64,000 bases of DNA, taken from the NCBI RefSeq assembly GCF_011801145.1, contig NZ_CP046172.1:310001-374000 (forward strand), given 5' to 3'. This stretch comes from Nocardia arthritidis. GTDB taxonomy: Bacteria > Actinomycetota > Actinomycetes > Mycobacteriales > Mycobacteriaceae. Below the pieces are notes generated by a model. The model had not been told where the DNA came from and made no database searches. It saw only the letters and a program-made list of their open reading frames with translations. This document shows, one piece after another, positions 25,788-34,474 of this stretch (position 1 is the stretch's first letter; the number at the start of each line of letters is the position of its first letter). A program made the position numbers and the translations under genes.

Positions 25788-25865
25788 CCCGGCACGTGGA
25801 ACAAACTGGATCGGCCGATCGGTTGTTTTGATGGAAGCACGCCGAGTCCGATCGAGGAGTTGCTC

Positions 25866-26276
25866 ATGCCGGTGGTGTTCGACGCCGAGGTGCGGAAAAT
25901 ACTCGACGGAAGGAACTTCGCCACGGTCGCGACGCTGGACGCGCATGGCGCACCGCATACGTCGGTGGTGTGGATCCTGCGCGACGGTGACACCGTTGTC
26001 TTCTCCACGACGGCGGAGCGATTGAAGGCGCGTCATCTGGGTCGCGATCCGCGCGTGAGCCTGACCGTATTCGATACCGCGAATCCGTACCGCTCGGTGG
26101 ATATTCGCGGCGTCGCCGAGCTGACCGACGACACGGACCGGGAGGTGCAGTTCCTGGTATCGCGGAAGTATCTCGGCACCGAACCGCCGCCCGAGCCGGA
26201 CACCGTGCGACGGATGGTCGTGCGGATCGTTCCGGAGCGGGTCAGCGGGTTCGTCGGCGGGTCCGGGCGTGGGTGA
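25866..26276 (+). CDS. PPOX-class F420- or FMN-dependent oxidoreductase
   Basis: The 136-residue split-barrel protein starts at ATG behind GAGGAG. It has the family pattern LDGRNFATVATLDAHGAPHT followed by SVVWILRDGDTVVFSTTAERLKARHLGRDPRVSLTV in two steps, then the VDIRGVAEL strand and a short C-terminal basic tail. Such proteins bind F420 or flavin and reduce diverse small molecules; in actinobacteria this length and the TVATLD...PHTSVVW motif point to the F420-dependent group. It is monocistronic between the fadB terminator and the kinase gene. Confidence 0.85.
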   Translation: MPVVFDAEVRKILDGRNFATVATLDAHGAPHTSVVWILRDGDTVVFSTTAERLKARHLGRDPRVSLTVFDTANPYRSVDIRGVAELTDDTDREVQFLVSRKYLGTEPPPEPDTVRRMVVRIVPERVSGFVGGSGRG

Positions 26277-26619
26277 GGTGCGCACCCGCGATGTTCATCT
26301 CGGCGTGTCGCGAGGGATACCGGCGGTGGGTGTGCCGCAGGGGTACGCGTTCTGGTACGGGCATACCGAAAGTCGTTCCAACGCAGGATAATCCGGGTTC
26401 GGTGGCCCGATCGCGGCCGGATATCGGTAGCAATTCCGGCGCCGGTCGTGGCGGGGGCGAAATCGTCCTGTTTCGAAAGCTCCACCTATGGGTCCATAGC
26501 GCGCTACGTTGGAGTATGCGCAGACATATCGGACATCCGAGAATCGCCTGGGGTGCCCGATGTCGGCGTGTGTACTGCTCGCCGGTGACGCCGATTCGAT
26601 GTCAGTTCGAGGTGGTCAC
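26277..26619. promoter_or_regulatory. upstream region of the PknK-like kinase gene
   Basis: This 343-base gap has no convincing gene. The palindrome CTATGGGTCCATAG (26486-26499) and the TTCGAAAG just before it are the only clear symmetrical elements and may be an operator or promoter for the kinase. A forward frame from 26509 merges with the kinase ORF but lacks a ribosome site. Confidence 0.35.
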
Positions 26620-29600
26620 ATGACTCGACAACCACGTTCGGGTAAGGAGAACCCCGGATCGGACCCGGCCGAATCGAATACCCAGCGTCAGACGCCCTTC
26701 GGCATCACCGATGAACTCGAGGCAATGGGGCTCTACGGCGCGAAGGAGATCGGCCGGGGCGGGTTCGGGGTGGTGTATCGCTGTATTCAGCGCGCCCTCG
26801 ATCGAGTGGTCGCGGTCAAAGTGCTGTCCGAGGAGTTGGAGGCGGAGAGCCGCGAGCGCTTCCTGCGCGAGGAGCAGGCCATGGGCCGGTTGTCCGGCCA
26901 TCCGAATATCGTGGACATTCTGCAGGTCGATGTCACCGGGTCCGGGCTGCCGTTCATCGTCATGCCGTATTGCGGGCGCGGTTCGCTCGAACAGCTCATC
27001 CGCGAGCACGGCCCGCTCACCTGGTCGGATTCGCTGCGGGCGGGGGTGAAGCTGGCGGGCGCGATCGAGAGCGCGCACCGGGCAGGCATCCTGCATCGCG
27101 ATGTGAAACCGGCGAACGTCCTGCTCACCGGGTACGGCGAACCGCAGCTCACCGACTTCGGCATCGCCCGGATACCCGGCGGGTTCCGCACGTCGAACAG
27201 CCTGATCACCGGTTCGCCCGCATTCACCGCGCCCGAGGTGCTCAAGGGTGACGACCCGACCACCCGCTCCGATATATACGGGCTCGGCGCAACGCTGTTC
27301 GCCCTGTTGACCGGGCATGCCGCCTTCGAACGGCAAGCGGGGGAGAAGGTGGTGGCGCAGTTCTTGCGGATCACCACCCAGCCGGTGCCGGATCTGCGCG
27401 AGCACGATATTCCGGCGGACGTCGCCGCGGCGATCGAATACGCGATGGCCTCGGATCCGGACGAACGCCCCGCCTCCGCCTTCGAATTCGGCGAGCTGCT
27501 GCGGGCGGCGCAGCTCGAGCACGACCAGGTGCCCGACGAGATGGCGCTGCTCGACCCGTCCGCGGCGCTGGAGGAACTCGACGGCCCGGTCGAAGAGGGC
27601 GAGTCGACCACGCTGGCCCGGCCCGCGGTAACGGCCCGGCGCAGCTGGCCGCTGAACCTGAGTCAGGCGGGCGGGCAAACCAGTGCCCAATCCGCGCCTT
27701 CGTCGACGACGCTGCCGCCGACCGCGACCACCAAATTCCGGCCGCCGACCCCGGCCAGGGAACCGGTGCCGCGGCCGCGGTTGCTCGACATCCTGCGGGC
27801 GGGCGGGCGGCGCAGGCTCGCGGTGATCCACGCGCCGGCCGGATTCGGCAAGAGTACGGTGGCCGCGCAGTGGCGCAGTGAGCTCACCGAGCGCGGTATC
27901 GCGGTCGCGTGGATCGGGATCGCGCACGACGACGACAACGAGATCTGGTTTCTCGCACACCTGATCCAGGCGATCCGGCGCGTCCGGCCGGAGCTGGGGA
28001 CCGGTTTGGAGCAGGTGTTGGAGGAGCGGCCCGCGGATGCGGCCGCCTTCGTCATCACCACGCTGATCGATGAGATACATGCCGCGGGTTCGACGGTTGT
28101 TGTGATCGTCGACGACTGGCACCGGGTCACCGATGCGGGCGCGCACCGGGCGATGGCGGCGTTGCTGGACAACGGATGTCACCACCTGCGCTTCGTGGTG
28201 ACCAGCCGGGAGCAGTCCGGCCTGCCGACCAGCCGGATGCGAGTGCACGACGAACTGGTCGAAATCGGTTCGGCCGCACTGCGTCTCACTGCGGCGGAGA
28301 CCAGGCAGATCCTGGTGGAGCACAACGGTTTCGCGCTGACCGACGCGCAGGTCGACCAGATACATCACGCGACCGACGGCTGGCCCGCCGCCATCCAGCT
28401 GGTGAGCCTGGCGCTGCGCGGCAATGCCGATCCGGCGCAGCTGATCGCGAACCTGTCGGAGGGTACCCACGGTATCCGCGAGTACCTGGCCGAAAACGTC
28501 TTGGACACATTGGAACCCAGGATGCTGGAGTTCTTGATGGCCATTTCGGTGACCGAGCGGGTCTCCGGATCGCTCGCCGCCGCGCTGTCCGGTGACGCCG
28601 ATGCCGAGCAACTGTTGGAGCAGGCCGAACAGCGCGAATTGTTCCTGCGGCGCATCGAACACGATCCGGAGTGGTTCCGGATGCAGCCGCTGTTCGCCGA
28701 ACATCTGCGCGCCCGGCTGGAACGGGCCCACCCTGGCCGGTTGAAGGCGTTGCACCGCAAGGCATCTCGCTGGTATTACGAGCATCAGCTGCTGCGCAAG
28801 TCGGTGGATCATGCGCTGGCCGCCACCGATCTGAAGATGGCGCTGGATCTGCTGGAGAGCGGCGGTATGGACCTCATCGACCGGTCCCGCCTCGCGACGC
28901 TGCTCGGCACCGTATCGAAACTGCCCATGCAGCAGGTGGCTTCGCGCTCGAAGCTTTTGATGGCGGTGGCCCGGGCCAATGTGAACCTGCAGCAGTCGGG
29001 TGCGGCGCGCAACGCGCTCGGCCGGTTGTCGAATCTGCTCGCGCGCGGTTCGGCGAGCGATGCCGATGTGCGGCGGCAGCGATCCGAGGCGGCGGTGCTC
29101 GCGGCGTCGGATCAGATCGCCAGGGATCACACCGAGGGCGTCGCCGCGCGGATCGCGGAAATCCTGGAACATCCGCAGGATCAGTCGGATTGGACCGTAT
29201 CCACCGCGGCGAACCTGACCTCGTTCGTGCGACTGTGCGAATTCGACTTCGACGGCGCCCGCGAGATACAGGATTGGGCCGCGGAATACCATGCGCGCTC
29301 GAAGGATCCGCTCGGCGCGGTATTCGGGCTGTGCGGTATGGGCGCCGCCGCGTACGAGCAGCTCGATATCGCCACGGCCACCGAATGCTTCCAGCGGGCG
29401 TGGGAGACGGCGCAGACCAGATCGGGCCCGCGCTCGCACGCGGTGCGGGTGGCGGCTGCGCTGCTCGGCGAATTGAGTTACCGCCGTGGCGATCTCGCCG
29501 ACGCCGACCGGCTGCTCGACGAAAGCCACCAGCTGGTGACCAGAGTGGGCCCAGTCGACTTCCTCATCTCCAGCTTCGTCGTCGGCGCCAGAGTGAAGGC

Positions 29601-30081
29601 GGGCCTCGGCGATTTGTACACGGCGGCGGCGCGGCTGGATGAGGGCGCGCGAATCGCCCACGACAACAGGCTGATTCGCCTCGACGCGCATATCAGGGCG
29701 GAGCGCCTGCGCCTCGGCTTATCCGGCGGCCCCACCGCGAATGGCTCGGAATACGATGCCGCGCAGGTACATTCGCCCCGCCGAATATCCGGCGCAGCGG
29801 CGCTCGCCGCCGAAGCGGAGGAAATCGCCGCGATCCGCGGCCTACTGGCCGAACACCGTCTCGGCGCCGACGATCGCGCGGTCCGCCGAGCCCGCGCCCT
29901 GCACGGCCGAATGCACGAACAGCACCGCCCCGAGCACAACTGGACGCGGTACTGCTGCTCGCCGAATGCCTCGCCGCCTCCGGCTGGGTCGGCGAGGCCA
30001 CCGGCCTCCTGCTGCCCGCCGCCGCCACCTGCGCCAAACTCGGCTGGACCCGCCCCCTCCTGGACGCCGGCCCCGGCGTAG
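26620..30081 (+). CDS. PknK-like Ser/Thr protein kinase with MalT-type ATPase and TPR region, C-terminus frameshifted
   Basis: The protein joins an N-terminal eukaryotic-type kinase to a MalT/LuxR-type signalling ATPase, as in mycobacterial PknK. Kinase landmarks are GRGGFGVV, VAVKVLSEE, catalytic HRDVKPANV and DFGIARIPG. After a Pro-rich joint near residue 370, the STAND ATPase begins with FRPPTPAREPVPRPRLL and Walker A APAGFGKST, with VVIVDDWHR as Walker B. A helical repeat region fills the C-terminal half. The reading frame degenerates after RMHEQHRPEHN (about 29935): the sensible continuation LDAVLLLAECLAASGW lies in another frame and runs to TGA at 30182. One base seems to be missing. 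ATG 26620 follows GAGGTGG. Confidence 0.85.
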   Translation: MTRQPRSGKENPGSDPAESNTQRQTPFGITDELEAMGLYGAKEIGRGGFGVVYRCIQRALDRVVAVKVLSEELEAESRERFLREEQAMGRLSGHPNIVDILQVDVTGSGLPFIVMPYCGRGSLEQLIREHGPLTWSDSLRAGVKLAGAIESAHRAGILHRDVKPANVLLTGYGEPQLTDFGIARIPGGFRTSNSLITGSPAFTAPEVLKGDDPTTRSDIYGLGATLFALLTGHAAFERQAGEKVVAQFLRITTQPVPDLREHDIPADVAAAIEYAMASDPDERPASAFEFGELLRAAQLEHDQVPDEMALLDPSAALEELDGPVEEGESTTLARPAVTARRSWPLNLSQAGGQTSAQSAPSSTTLPPTATTKFRPPTPAREPVPRPRLLDILRAGGRRRLAVIHAPAGFGKSTVAAQWRSELTERGIAVAWIGIAHDDDNEIWFLAHLIQAIRRVRPELGTGLEQVLEERPADAAAFVITTLIDEIHAAGSTVVVIVDDWHRVTDAGAHRAMAALLDNGCHHLRFVVTSREQSGLPTSRMRVHDELVEIGSAALRLTAAETRQILVEHNGFALTDAQVDQIHHATDGWPAAIQLVSLALRGNADPAQLIANLSEGTHGIREYLAENVLDTLEPRMLEFLMAISVTERVSGSLAAALSGDADAEQLLEQAEQRELFLRRIEHDPEWFRMQPLFAEHLRARLERAHPGRLKALHRKASRWYYEHQLLRKSVDHALAATDLKMALDLLESGGMDLIDRSRLATLLGTVSKLPMQQVASRSKLLMAVARANVNLQQSGAARNALGRLSNLLARGSASDADVRRQRSEAAVLAASDQIARDHTEGVAARIAEILEHPQDQSDWTVSTAANLTSFVRLCEFDFDGAREIQDWAAEYHARSKDPLGAVFGLCGMGAAAYEQLDIATATECFQRAWETAQTRSGPRSHAVRVAAALLGELSYRRGDLADADRLLDESHQLVTRVGPVDFLISSFVVGARVKAGLGDLYTAAARLDEGARIAHDNRLIRLDAHIRAERLRLGLSGGPTANGSEYDAAQVHSPRRISGAAALAAEAEEIAAIRGLLAEHRLGADDRAVRRARALHGRMHEQHRPEHNWTRYCCSPNASPPPAGSARPPASCCPPPPPAPNSAGPAPSWTPAPA

Positions 30082-30187
30082 TAGGCATCCTCCGCGTCCT
30101 CCGCGACGAAATGCCCTCCCCCGCAATGCAATCCGCCGAAACCGAACTCCCAGCCCTATTCCTCGCCGAACTGCTGGATTGACAGCA

Positions 30188-30420
30188 CTCCACCACGAAC
30201 CAATATCCAGCTCGGTTCCCCGAACTTCCCGTCACGGGCGGCTCTCCACTGCAAACCGGCGTCCAGCTCGGCCTCGGCGCTTCCCGTCACGAGCGACTCT
30301 TCCCTGCGAACCGGCGTCGGGCTCGGTTCCCCAGGCTTTCTCGTCACGAGCGACTTTCCACCGCAAACCGGCGTCGGGCTCGGTTCCCCACGCTTTCCCG
30401 GCAAGAGCGACTTTCCACCC
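30188..30420. repeat. diverged tandem repeat, about 56-bp unit, nearly four copies
   Basis: Successive units begin CAGCTCGG or GGGCTCGG at about 30208, 30264, 30319 and 30376, share TCACGAGCGACT and GCAAACCGGCGTC, and are preceded by a partial copy. Units are 55-57 bases and differ by substitutions and one-base indels, so any ORF through them is accidental. They lie in the convergent gap between the kinase and methyltransferase genes. Confidence 0.8.
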
Positions 30421-30431
30421 CAGCCCTATGC

Positions 30432-30465
30432 ACAGGGCGGATGCGCGCCAGCGCATCCGCCCTGT
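30432..30465. terminator. perfect hairpin between convergent genes
   Basis: A 15-base arm ACAGGGCGGATGCGC pairs perfectly with 30451-30465 around a four-base GCCA loop. It lacks a U tract. Its place between convergent genes suggests a bidirectional terminator. Confidence 0.6.
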
Positions 30466-30479
30466 CGAACCAACGCCTG

Positions 30480-30534
30480 AGGCGAGAGCCGACCAAAATC
30501 CGAGCGTCAGCGAGGATTTGGTCGGCTCACGCCT
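30480..30534. terminator. second long hairpin overlapping the methyltransferase stop codon
   Basis: The arms at 30480-30501 and 30514-30534 pair over AGGCG, GAGCCGACCAAA and TCC with one unpaired A, around a 12-base loop. The stop codon of the leftward methyltransferase gene is in the right arm. It probably terminates the rightward kinase transcript or stabilises the 3' end of the leftward message. Confidence 0.5.
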
Positions 30535-31843
30535 CCCACCATGGGCGCAACGGCACCGTCCAGCTACCGTCCTCCGGCAACTTGACCCCGAGCACCTGAT
30601 GCAGCTGAACAACATTGCGCTGGAACCCAAGTCGGCATCCAGCCATATACAACCCCCAAACCTTCGCGGTCCCCTCCCCGACCTCCTCAACGCAGGCATC
30701 CCAGTTGGCGACCAGGTTCTTGCACCATTCCGCGAGGGTCAGCGCGTAGTGTTCGCGCAGGTTCTCCTCGTGCAGCACCTCGAGTCCGATGTTCTGGATT
30801 TCGGAGATGATGCGGCCGGATCCGATCAGCTCACCGTCCGGGAAGACGTACCGGTCGATGAAGTCGCCCGCCTTGGTGGTGCGGGTGTTGTCCGGGCGGG
30901 TGATGCAGTGGTTCAGGAACAGGCCGCCGTCGCGCAGCTTGCCCTTGATGTAGTCGAAGTAGAACGGGTAGTTGTGTACGCCGATGTGTTCGGTCAAGCC
31001 GATCGAGGAGACGGCGTCGAAGTCGGTCTCCGGAACGTCGCGGTAGTCGGAGTGCCGCACCTCGGCGAGGTCGGACAGTCCCTCTTCGGCGATCTTCTTC
31101 TGCGCCCAATCCGCCTGTTCGGCGGACAGTGTCGCACCGATGACCTTGACGCCGCGCTTGGCCGCGTAGCGCACCATGCCGCCCCAACCGCAGCCGATAT
31201 CGAGCAGGCGGTCGCCCGGCTTCAGGCGTAGCTTGTCGAAGACGAGCCGGTACTTGTTCTCCTGTGCCTGCTCCAGCGTCCAGTCCTCGGCGCCGTAACA
31301 GGCGCAGGTGTATGTCATGGACGGGCCGAGGACGTACTCGTAGAAGGTGTTCGAGACGTCGTAGTGGTGGTGGATGGCCTCGGCGTCGCGGGTTTTGGAG
31401 TGCCGCAGGCCCTCCAGCGCGATCCGGCGCCAGCGCGGCAGGGTCTCCTGCGGCGGCGGGGCGACCGGCTTGAGCCGCTCCCAGCCGAGCGAGCGCGCGA
31501 TGGTCACCAGGGCCAGCGCGGACGGACGCCGGAACTTCAGGCTGTCCATGGCCCGCAGCATTTCGTACGGGTCGCCGGGGTGCACCCCGTCGGCCACCAT
31601 ATCGCCCGCGATGTACGCGCGGGCCAAGCCGAGGTCGCCGGGTGCGGTCGCGAGGTAGTTGATGCCGCGCGGGGTGCGGATATCCAGTTTGTACTGCGAA
31701 TCCGCCGGTCCGGTCGCACTTCCGTCGTATGCGCTGATCCGGATGGGGACCTCGCCGTCGATCAGGGTCTCCAGGATCTCGGCAATGCTGAGCTTGGTCC
31801 CGAGATCGGCAAAGACGTCGGAACGGTCCTTGAACGTGGTCAT
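30527..31843 (-). CDS. SAM-dependent methyltransferase, cyclopropane-fatty-acid synthase family
   Basis: The 438-residue enzyme modifies unsaturated acyl chains of phospholipids. SAM-binding motif I is LLDIGCGWGGMVRYAAK, preceded by HHYDVSNTFYEYVLGPSMTYTCACY, and the family's GVHNYPFYFDYI and FLNHCITRPD follow. It overlaps the upstream FAD-oxidase gene by four bases (ATGA). By neighbourhood (dnaX side, SRPBCC gene divergent) it corresponds to Rv3720 of M. tuberculosis. The same gene pair architecture makes 10-methyl-branched tuberculostearic acid in the paralogous BfaA/BfaB (TmsA/TmsB) system, so methylation of oleoyl chains is a reasonable inference but not certain. Confidence 0.9.
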   Translation of the reverse strand: MTTFKDRSDVFADLGTKLSIAEILETLIDGEVPIRISAYDGSATGPADSQYKLDIRTPRGINYLATAPGDLGLARAYIAGDMVADGVHPGDPYEMLRAMDSLKFRRPSALALVTIARSLGWERLKPVAPPPQETLPRWRRIALEGLRHSKTRDAEAIHHHYDVSNTFYEYVLGPSMTYTCACYGAEDWTLEQAQENKYRLVFDKLRLKPGDRLLDIGCGWGGMVRYAAKRGVKVIGATLSAEQADWAQKKIAEEGLSDLAEVRHSDYRDVPETDFDAVSSIGLTEHIGVHNYPFYFDYIKGKLRDGGLFLNHCITRPDNTRTTKAGDFIDRYVFPDGELIGSGRIISEIQNIGLEVLHEENLREHYALTLAEWCKNLVANWDACVEEVGEGTAKVWGLYMAGCRLGFQRNVVQLHQVLGVKLPEDGSWTVPLRPWWEA

Positions 31844-33285
31844 TTGCGTTGCACCGCCTTCGAATACAAGTCCAGCAAGCGCTGGTCCGGGTCGTAGCGT
31901 TTCTTCAGTTCGCTGTAGGTATCCCCGCCGTAGAGCGCCGCGAACTCATCCTTGTCATAGAAGGCATCCGAGTACAGCGATTTGTGCCCGTCGAACTCGG
32001 TCACCGTGCGTTCGATGGCGCGGTTGGCCGCGCCTTCGGGCTGCCCGGGGACCTTGGGGACGGCCGACCAGAACCCGACATTCACATAGGTTCGGTTCGG
32101 CTCCAGCGGGTACAAGGGCCAAACCCGTCCGGTTGTTCCCGTCGCCTTGGTTTCCCGCAAACGCAGCGGGCACAGCCAGAGCGGTTCGATCGGGATCTCG
32201 CGCAGGAACCATTCGACGAAGTCGGCGGTGCGCTCCACCGGAACCTCGATGTCCTGCACGACCCGTTCCTGCGGTGGCTGACCCTTCCTGGCGGCGAGCT
32301 TGTCGCCGAGGTTGTATTTGTGGTCGAGCGCGATGATCTTCCAGTAGAAGCTGCTGCGGCGGTAGCGCTTGGGCCAGAGGCGGCGGATCTTCGGGTTCTG
32401 CGTGCCGAAGGCGCGTGAGCACCAGAACCAGTCGGTATCCCAGCGCCACAGGTAGTCGTGGATGGTGAGACGGTCGCGCTTGGGTTCGGCGCCGTCGTGC
32501 TGGATGGACCGGTAGTAGATGTCCATACCGGTGTAGTCGCTGACCGGGCCCGCCTCGTCGGTCTGGCGGCCGAGGGTCAGGTAGCTCTCGTCGGCGGTGA
32601 ACACCACGCCGTCGAGGTAGTCGACGTGCTCGCCGTCGTAGGTTTTCTCCTCGACGATCCTGGCCAGCGTGGCCTCCAGCTCGCGGAGATCGTGGAAGCG
32701 CACATGCCGCAGCGCGACGTAGGGCTGCACACGCTCCAGCTGGATCTTCAGCCGGACCGTGTAACCGAGGGTGCCGTACGAGTTCGGGAAGCCGCGGAAC
32801 AGGTCGGCGTACTCGCCGTCCGGTGTGACGGTGAGTATTTCGCCCGAGCCGGTCAGCACGTCCATTTCCAGCACCGACTCGTGTGGGAGGCCGTTGCGGA
32901 ACGAGGTGGATTCGATGCCGAGGCCGGTCACCGCGCCGCCGAGCGTGATGGTCTTCAGCTGCGGAACCACCAGCGGGGCCAGCCCGTACGGCAGGGTGGC
33001 CGCGACCAGCTCCTCATAGGTGGTCATGCCTGCGACATCGGCGGTCTGTGCCACCGGATCCACCGAGATCACCTTGGTCAGCCCGGAGACGTCGAGGCCG
33101 GGTGCGGTGTTCTTGGCTCTGGCACGGAACAGGTTCGAGGTCTTCTTCGCCAATCGCACATTGGCATGCGCCGGTATCGCGCGATAGCTCGCCAGCAGGC
33201 GGTCAACGCCGGCACGGTGTGCGGCATATCCTGATTCGCGTGCGGCCGATGCGGGTCCGGCCTTCCCCAACAGACTCAACGCCAC
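31840..33285 (-). CDS. FAD-binding oxidase/reductase partnered with the methyltransferase
   Basis: The 481-residue flavoprotein has an FAD-binding PCMH domain: VSGLTKVISVDPVAQTADVA, then LVVPQLKTITLGGAVTGLGI and SYGTLGYTVRLKIQLERV. The C-terminal half contains the aromatic-rich VWPLYPLEPNRTYVNVGFW. It resembles the reductase (BfaA/TmsA) that converts 10-methylene to 10-methyl stearoyl chains, and Rv3719 by neighbourhood. The methyltransferase is translated by a four-base overlap, so both are needed together. The third gene tmsC of the tuberculostearic system is not present downstream. Start GTG gives ALSLLGKAGP. Confidence 0.85.
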   Translation of the reverse strand: MALSLLGKAGPASAARESGYAAHRAGVDRLLASYRAIPAHANVRLAKKTSNLFRARAKNTAPGLDVSGLTKVISVDPVAQTADVAGMTTYEELVAATLPYGLAPLVVPQLKTITLGGAVTGLGIESTSFRNGLPHESVLEMDVLTGSGEILTVTPDGEYADLFRGFPNSYGTLGYTVRLKIQLERVQPYVALRHVRFHDLRELEATLARIVEEKTYDGEHVDYLDGVVFTADESYLTLGRQTDEAGPVSDYTGMDIYYRSIQHDGAEPKRDRLTIHDYLWRWDTDWFWCSRAFGTQNPKIRRLWPKRYRRSSFYWKIIALDHKYNLGDKLAARKGQPPQERVVQDIEVPVERTADFVEWFLREIPIEPLWLCPLRLRETKATGTTGRVWPLYPLEPNRTYVNVGFWSAVPKVPGQPEGAANRAIERTVTEFDGHKSLYSDAFYDKDEFAALYGGDTYSELKKRYDPDQRLLDLYSKAVQRK

Positions 33286-33494
33286 CCCTCGACGCTAGTA
33301 CGCACTGGTTGGTAGAGCCACCGCGAGGGTGTCCTCCAGGGACAAATGTCACGCATATGTTGCACGGTGTTCGATCGTGGTGTCCGCCACCGTGGTTCAT
33401 GTCGGTGTAGCGAAAAGTGTGACATCCACTCGACCGCCCGATGGTGACATTCGCGCACAACGTAATGTGTCGGGAGCGAGTCTTACGAGCGACG

Positions 33495-33587
33495 TTCGCG
33501 GCCCGTCTCGCGTTTGCGCGGTCGAAGCGCATGCGCCGCAGGCGCGAGTCTCGACCGCGCAAACGCGAGACTCCCCGGGGCCGCGAA
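33495..33587. repeat. 93-bp long inverted repeat upstream of SRPBCC gene
   Basis: The outer arms 33495-33504 and 33578-33587 pair over 10 bases and the inner arms 33505-33525 and 33551-33571 pair perfectly over 21 bases, with one six-base bulge and a 25-base loop that itself contains GCGCATGCGC. The rest of the 341-base gap between the divergent FAD-oxidase and SRPBCC genes shows no gene. It lies 40 bases before the SRPBCC start, so it will be in that message if the promoter is upstream. Confidence 0.9.
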
Positions 33588-33626
33588 CAGCCGCGCGGAG
33601 CGCGGCAAATCAAATAAGGAGTGATC

Positions 33627-34061
33627 GTGGGACAGGTCAGCGCCAGCAGTTCGATCGCCATCTCGGCGGATCCCCAGCGGACCCTGGAGGCTATCGCGGA
33701 CTACGAGACGGTCCGCCCGCGCATCCTTTCCGCGCACTACCGCGACTACAAGGTGCTCGAGGGCGGTAAGGGCGCGGGCACCGTCGCCGAGTGGGTGTTG
33801 CAGGCCACCGAGAAGCGGGTCCGCAATATTCACGCCGTGGTTTCGGTGTCGGATTCCATTGTCACCGAGCGTGATTCGAATTCGACGCTGGTGAACACCT
33901 GGACCGTGACGCCGGACGGCGCCGGTTCGCAGGTCACCCTGCGCACCACTTGGAAGGGTGCGGGCGGGGTCGCGGGCATTTTCGAGGGGATCTTCGCGCC
34001 GCTGGGACTGAAGAAGATCCAGGCCGAGGTGTTGGCGAACCTGCAGCGCGAACTGGCCTGA
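33627..34061 (+). CDS. SRPBCC (START-like) family protein
   Basis: The 144-residue lipid-binding-fold protein starts at GTG five bases after AAGGAG; the in-frame GTG at 33621 overlaps the ribosome site and is rejected. It shows the fold's pattern: SASSSIAISADPQRTLEAIADYETVRPR in two segments, an edge strand VAEWVLQATEKRVRNI, and the C-terminal helix GLKKIQAEVLANLQREL. It corresponds by neighbourhood and length to Rv3718c. A polyketide cyclase, aromatase or lipid-transfer role is possible, and adjacency to lipid-modifying enzymes suggests a lipid ligand. Confidence 0.85.
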   Translation: MGQVSASSSIAISADPQRTLEAIADYETVRPRILSAHYRDYKVLEGGKGAGTVAEWVLQATEKRVRNIHAVVSVSDSIVTERDSNSTLVNTWTVTPDGAGSQVTLRTTWKGAGGVAGIFEGIFAPLGLKKIQAEVLANLQRELA

Positions 34062-34110
34062 TACCGGCGTGGCCGCGCCTGGATGACTTCGGGCACGGCC
34101 ACGATGCGGT

Positions 34111-34458
34111 TTACGCCTCGCCGATATCGAAGAGGTTGCCCTCGGGATCGGTGAGGGTGGTCCATCGGTGGCCGTACTCGTCGAAATCGCCGACGTGCTC
34201 GGCGCCCAAGGCGATCGCGCGTTGCACCTCGGCCTGCCGGTCGGCGGATTGCAGATCGAGGTGGATGACGTTCTTACCCGGGTTCTTGTCCGGCACCTGG
34301 ATGAACATCAAACCCGTTGTGCCCGTTCCATAGCCGATGGTGGCGAAGTGCTCGTTGCCGTCCGGATCCACCGATTTGTTCAGCAGTCGCGCCCAGAAGT
34401 CGGCGAGCGCGGCGGCGTCGGCGCAGTCGAAGGTGATGCTGCCGAGTGCGAGTGTCAT
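34111..34458 (-). CDS. VOC (glyoxalase/bleomycin-resistance) family protein
   Basis: A 115-residue two-repeat VOC fold starting at ATG after AAGGAG. The sequence shows LGSITFDCADAAALADFWAR at the start, HLDLQSADRQAEVQRAIALG in the middle and TTLTDPEGNLFDIGEA at the end, the typical metal-site strand. The short frame upstream to 34722 is antisense noise. It lies 16 bases after the MerR gene and is probably its coexpressed target, suggesting resistance to or metabolism of a small molecule sensed by that regulator. Confidence 0.85.
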   Translation of the reverse strand: MTLALGSITFDCADAAALADFWARLLNKSVDPDGNEHFATIGYGTGTTGLMFIQVPDKNPGKNVIHLDLQSADRQAEVQRAIALGAEHVGDFDEYGHRWTTLTDPEGNLFDIGEA

Positions 34459-34474
34459 TGAATCTCCTTGTTTA

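Noticed and set aside
23466..26285. 939-codon open frame on the minus strand opposite fadB
   Set aside because: It is an antisense shadow of the strongly coding fadB, made possible by high GC; no ribosome site and no family resemblance.
26602..29691. 1029-codon minus-strand frame opposite the kinase
   Set aside because: Arg/Gln-rich shadow of a high-GC gene, out of register with the clearly coding PknK-like frame.
30156..30404. minus-strand ORF through the 56-bp repeats
   Set aside because: It is created by tandem repetition; unit length is not a constant multiple of three, and there is no start context.
30188..30420. CRISPR array
   Set aside because: The repeats are directly adjacent and diverged with no unique spacers, and no cas gene is present.
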